Assembly: GCA_009774895.1 (NCBI GenBank)
Contig: VSOO01000002.1
Coordinates: 1-31,399 of the forward strand
From: Alistipes sp.
GTDB taxonomy: Bacteria > Bacteroidota > Bacteroidia > Bacteroidales > Rikenellaceae
Length of the DNA: 31,399 nucleotides
Direction: 5' to 3'
Shown piece by piece: positions 29,958 through 31,399 of this stretch; position 1 is the stretch's first letter; the number at the start of each line of letters is the position of its first letter. Position numbers and translations under genes: made by a program. The notes beneath the pieces were generated by a model. The model searched no databases and was not told the origin of the DNA. It saw nothing but the letters and a program-made list of their open reading frames with translations.

Positions 29958-31112
29958 ATGCAACACCTGGAAACGCTACTGGCGCACTACGGCTGGGAGG
30001 GTACGACGCTCGTCGCCCTGCTCCTGGCGATGTGGTTCGTGCAGCTCCGCTACTACCTCTTCGTCTACGGTCCCGTGGCCTCCTACCGCAACAACCGCCG
30101 GCCCACGGTGCGCGAGGCGGAGCCCCCGGTGTCGGTCGTGGTGCCGATGTTCTCGGAGGACTACGCCTTCGTCGAGGAGCGGCTGCCGCTGATCCTGGCC
30201 CAGGAGTACCGCGACTTCGAGGTGGTGCTGGTCTACGTGGGCTCCGACGGCGACTTCTACGAAGACCTCCAGCGGCTCCGCCACACCTTCCCGCAGATCG
30301 CCGTGACGAAGATCCATCTCGACCCCCGCTTCCCCATATCGCGCAAGATGGCGCTCAATGTCGGCATCAAGTCGGCCCGCAACGAGCACCTCGTGTTCTC
30401 GTCCACCGACGCCGTGCCCCGGACCGACCGCTGGCTGTCGCTCATGGCCGGCGGATTCCGCAAGGGCGACATCGTGCTCGGATACTGCGGCATCGAACCC
30501 GGAAAGGGGGTCTGGAACCGCTTGGCGCGCACGTGGCGCATGATGCACTCGGCCGACTGGCTCGCCGCGGCCGTACGCTGCCGCCCCTACCGCGGCACGC
30601 TGCACAACCTCGGCATCACCAAGGCCCTCTACTTCGGGGCCAACGGCTTCAGCCACCTCAACATGAACATCGGCGAAGACGACCTGTTCATGCAGCGGAT
30701 CATGACCGCGGAGAACGTCAGCATCGTGCTCTCGCCCCGCGCCTCGCTGCGCGAACGGCCCTGGGGCGGTTTCCGCTGGTGGTTCGGCACGGAACGCTAC
30801 TACGGTTCGGCCATACCGTTCTATCCCTCGCGCGTGCGCAGCTACCTGCGGTGGGAGCCCCTTTCGCGGACGATCTTCCTCGCCGCGGCGTGCTGCGCCC
30901 TGGCCGTGCTGCCGCCCGAGCTGAAAATCGCCGCAGGTGTGCTCGTCGCCGCGCGCTACGCGGCCGTGCTCGTCGCGGTGCGGCGCCTCGCGCGGCGCCT
31001 GGGCGAACAACGCCTGCTGGCCGCATACTTCCTCTACGACCTGCTGAGCCCCGTGCTGCAACTGCTCGTCTCGGCGGCGCTCCTGCGCAAAGACGCCCGC
31101 GTATGGAGGTAG
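29958..31112 (+). CDS. Membrane glycosyltransferase, family 2
   Basis: A 384-residue protein with an N-terminal membrane helix (about 16-38), a GT-A catalytic domain (about 55-280) and C-terminal hydrophobic helices (about 295-365). Catalytic-domain marks are VSVVVPMFSED (58-68), STDA (149-152, Asp151 in the place of the DXD metal-binding motif), GANGFS (227-232) and GEDD (239-242, catalytic base region). 'RERPWGGFRWWFGTERYYG' follows. It probably transfers a sugar to a lipid or extends a surface polysaccharide at the inner membrane. An in-frame GTG at 29931 lies too close to the -7 element, so ATG 29958 is preferred. Its end overlaps the sigma-factor gene by ten bases. Confidence 0.86.
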   Translation: MQHLETLLAHYGWEGTTLVALLLAMWFVQLRYYLFVYGPVASYRNNRRPTVREAEPPVSVVVPMFSEDYAFVEERLPLILAQEYRDFEVVLVYVGSDGDFYEDLQRLRHTFPQIAVTKIHLDPRFPISRKMALNVGIKSARNEHLVFSSTDAVPRTDRWLSLMAGGFRKGDIVLGYCGIEPGKGVWNRLARTWRMMHSADWLAAAVRCRPYRGTLHNLGITKALYFGANGFSHLNMNIGEDDLFMQRIMTAENVSIVLSPRASLRERPWGGFRWWFGTERYYGSAIPFYPSRVRSYLRWEPLSRTIFLAAACCALAVLPPELKIAAGVLVAARYAAVLVAVRRLARRLGEQRLLAAYFLYDLLSPVLQLLVSAALLRKDARVWR

Positions 31113-31399
31113 ACGACTACATCGTCGCCGACGACCGGCGCCTGGCCGCACTCGCGCTCGCGGGCGACGACACGGCTTTCACTTACCTGTTCAACCGCTA
31201 CCGCGACGCCATACGGCGGCTCTTCGCGCAGCGGCTCGGGGGTACGACCGACGCCGACGACCTGTTGCAGGAGACCTTCATCAAGGTCTACATCAACCTC
31301 GGACGCTACAACCCCGACTACACTTTCGGGCAGTGGGTCTACACCATCGCCCGCAACACGTTCGTGGATTTCCGGCGCCGCCGCCAGGAGGACCTGCCC
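31103..31399 (+). CDS. RNA polymerase ECF sigma factor, 5' part
   Basis: The first 99 residues of a sigma-70 family, extracytoplasmic-function type regulator; the gene runs off the window. Region 2 is visible: 'YLFNRYRDAIRRLFAQRL' then 'DADDLLQETFIKVY' (about 50-63), and 'FGQWVYTIARNTFVDFRRRR' (about 75-94), the -10 recognition helix. The start overlaps the glycosyltransferase (ATG 31103), so the two are coupled. Region 4 is not in view. It may control envelope or stress genes, as is usual for this class. Confidence 0.92.
   Translation, partial: MEVDDYIVADDRRLAALALAGDDTAFTYLFNRYRDAIRRLFAQRLGGTTDADDLLQETFIKVYINLGRYNPDYTFGQWVYTIARNTFVDFRRRRQEDLP

Noticed and set aside
1..31399. CRISPR array or tandem repeat
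   Set aside because: No regularly spaced direct repeats of 20-40 bases were seen.

Overview
The window looks like chromosome from a high-GC member of the Bacteroidales, most likely Alistipes or a close Rikenellaceae relative. The clues are the phylum-specific promoter element (TTTG, about 19-21 bases, TAnnTTTG) before many genes, the absence of strong Shine-Dalgarno sites, and typical Bacteroidetes neighbours such as PG_1098-like methylase, YihY, DUF2520 and KdsC. The genus is an inference from composition and protein character; no rRNA gene is present to confirm it. No tRNA, rRNA, IS element, integrase or CRISPR array was seen.

Layout. 131-1958 (minus): mqnA (menaquinone by the futalosine route) followed by a CorA-type metal transporter. 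2217-11366 (plus): a compact phage-derived cassette of eleven packed genes behind one good promoter. It has a small neck/tail-like protein, two tail-tip/fibre-like proteins, a small HTH protein, a ClpP-like prohead protease, an HK97-like capsid protein, a small unknown, a portal, a connector-like protein, a holin and a P5-like lytic enzyme. It has no terminase, tape measure, tail tube, integrase, replication gene or evident repressor, and every frame is open. It lies directly between housekeeping genes. 11424-16761 (plus): comEC, a PG_1098-like SAM methylase, a YihY/BrkB membrane protein, a DUF2520 Rossmann protein and kdsC (Kdo phosphatase for lipopolysaccharide).

16849-19308 (minus): a NatAB/GldA-like ABC export system with a tiny membrane protein between ATPase and permease. 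19911-22253 (plus): galE, then rplY (L25/CTC) and pth. 22254-23413: a long gene-poor stretch holding several hairpins and, on the minus strand, a probable rod-shaped noncoding RNA with its own promoter and terminator (6S/Bacteroidales-1-like). 23414-23659: a small XRE-like protein. 23774-27530 (minus): an RlmD-family 23S rRNA methyltransferase, a lipoprotein with a C-terminal membrane helix, a nitroreductase and the RNase P RNA. 27690-29736 (minus): folE, an ITPase/RdgB and a HAD hydrolase. 29958-end (plus): a membrane glycosyltransferase overlapping the start of an ECF sigma factor that runs off the window.

The most interesting object is the 9-kb capsid cassette: a head, tail-tip and lysis kit without DNA-packaging or tail-length genes, kept intact in host-like base composition. 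It could be a domesticated particle, part of a split gene-transfer-agent-like system, or a satellite-like remnant. Three near-identical 11-base repeats resembling DnaA boxes lie in its leader, and tiny ORFs are translationally coupled to its protease and capsid genes.
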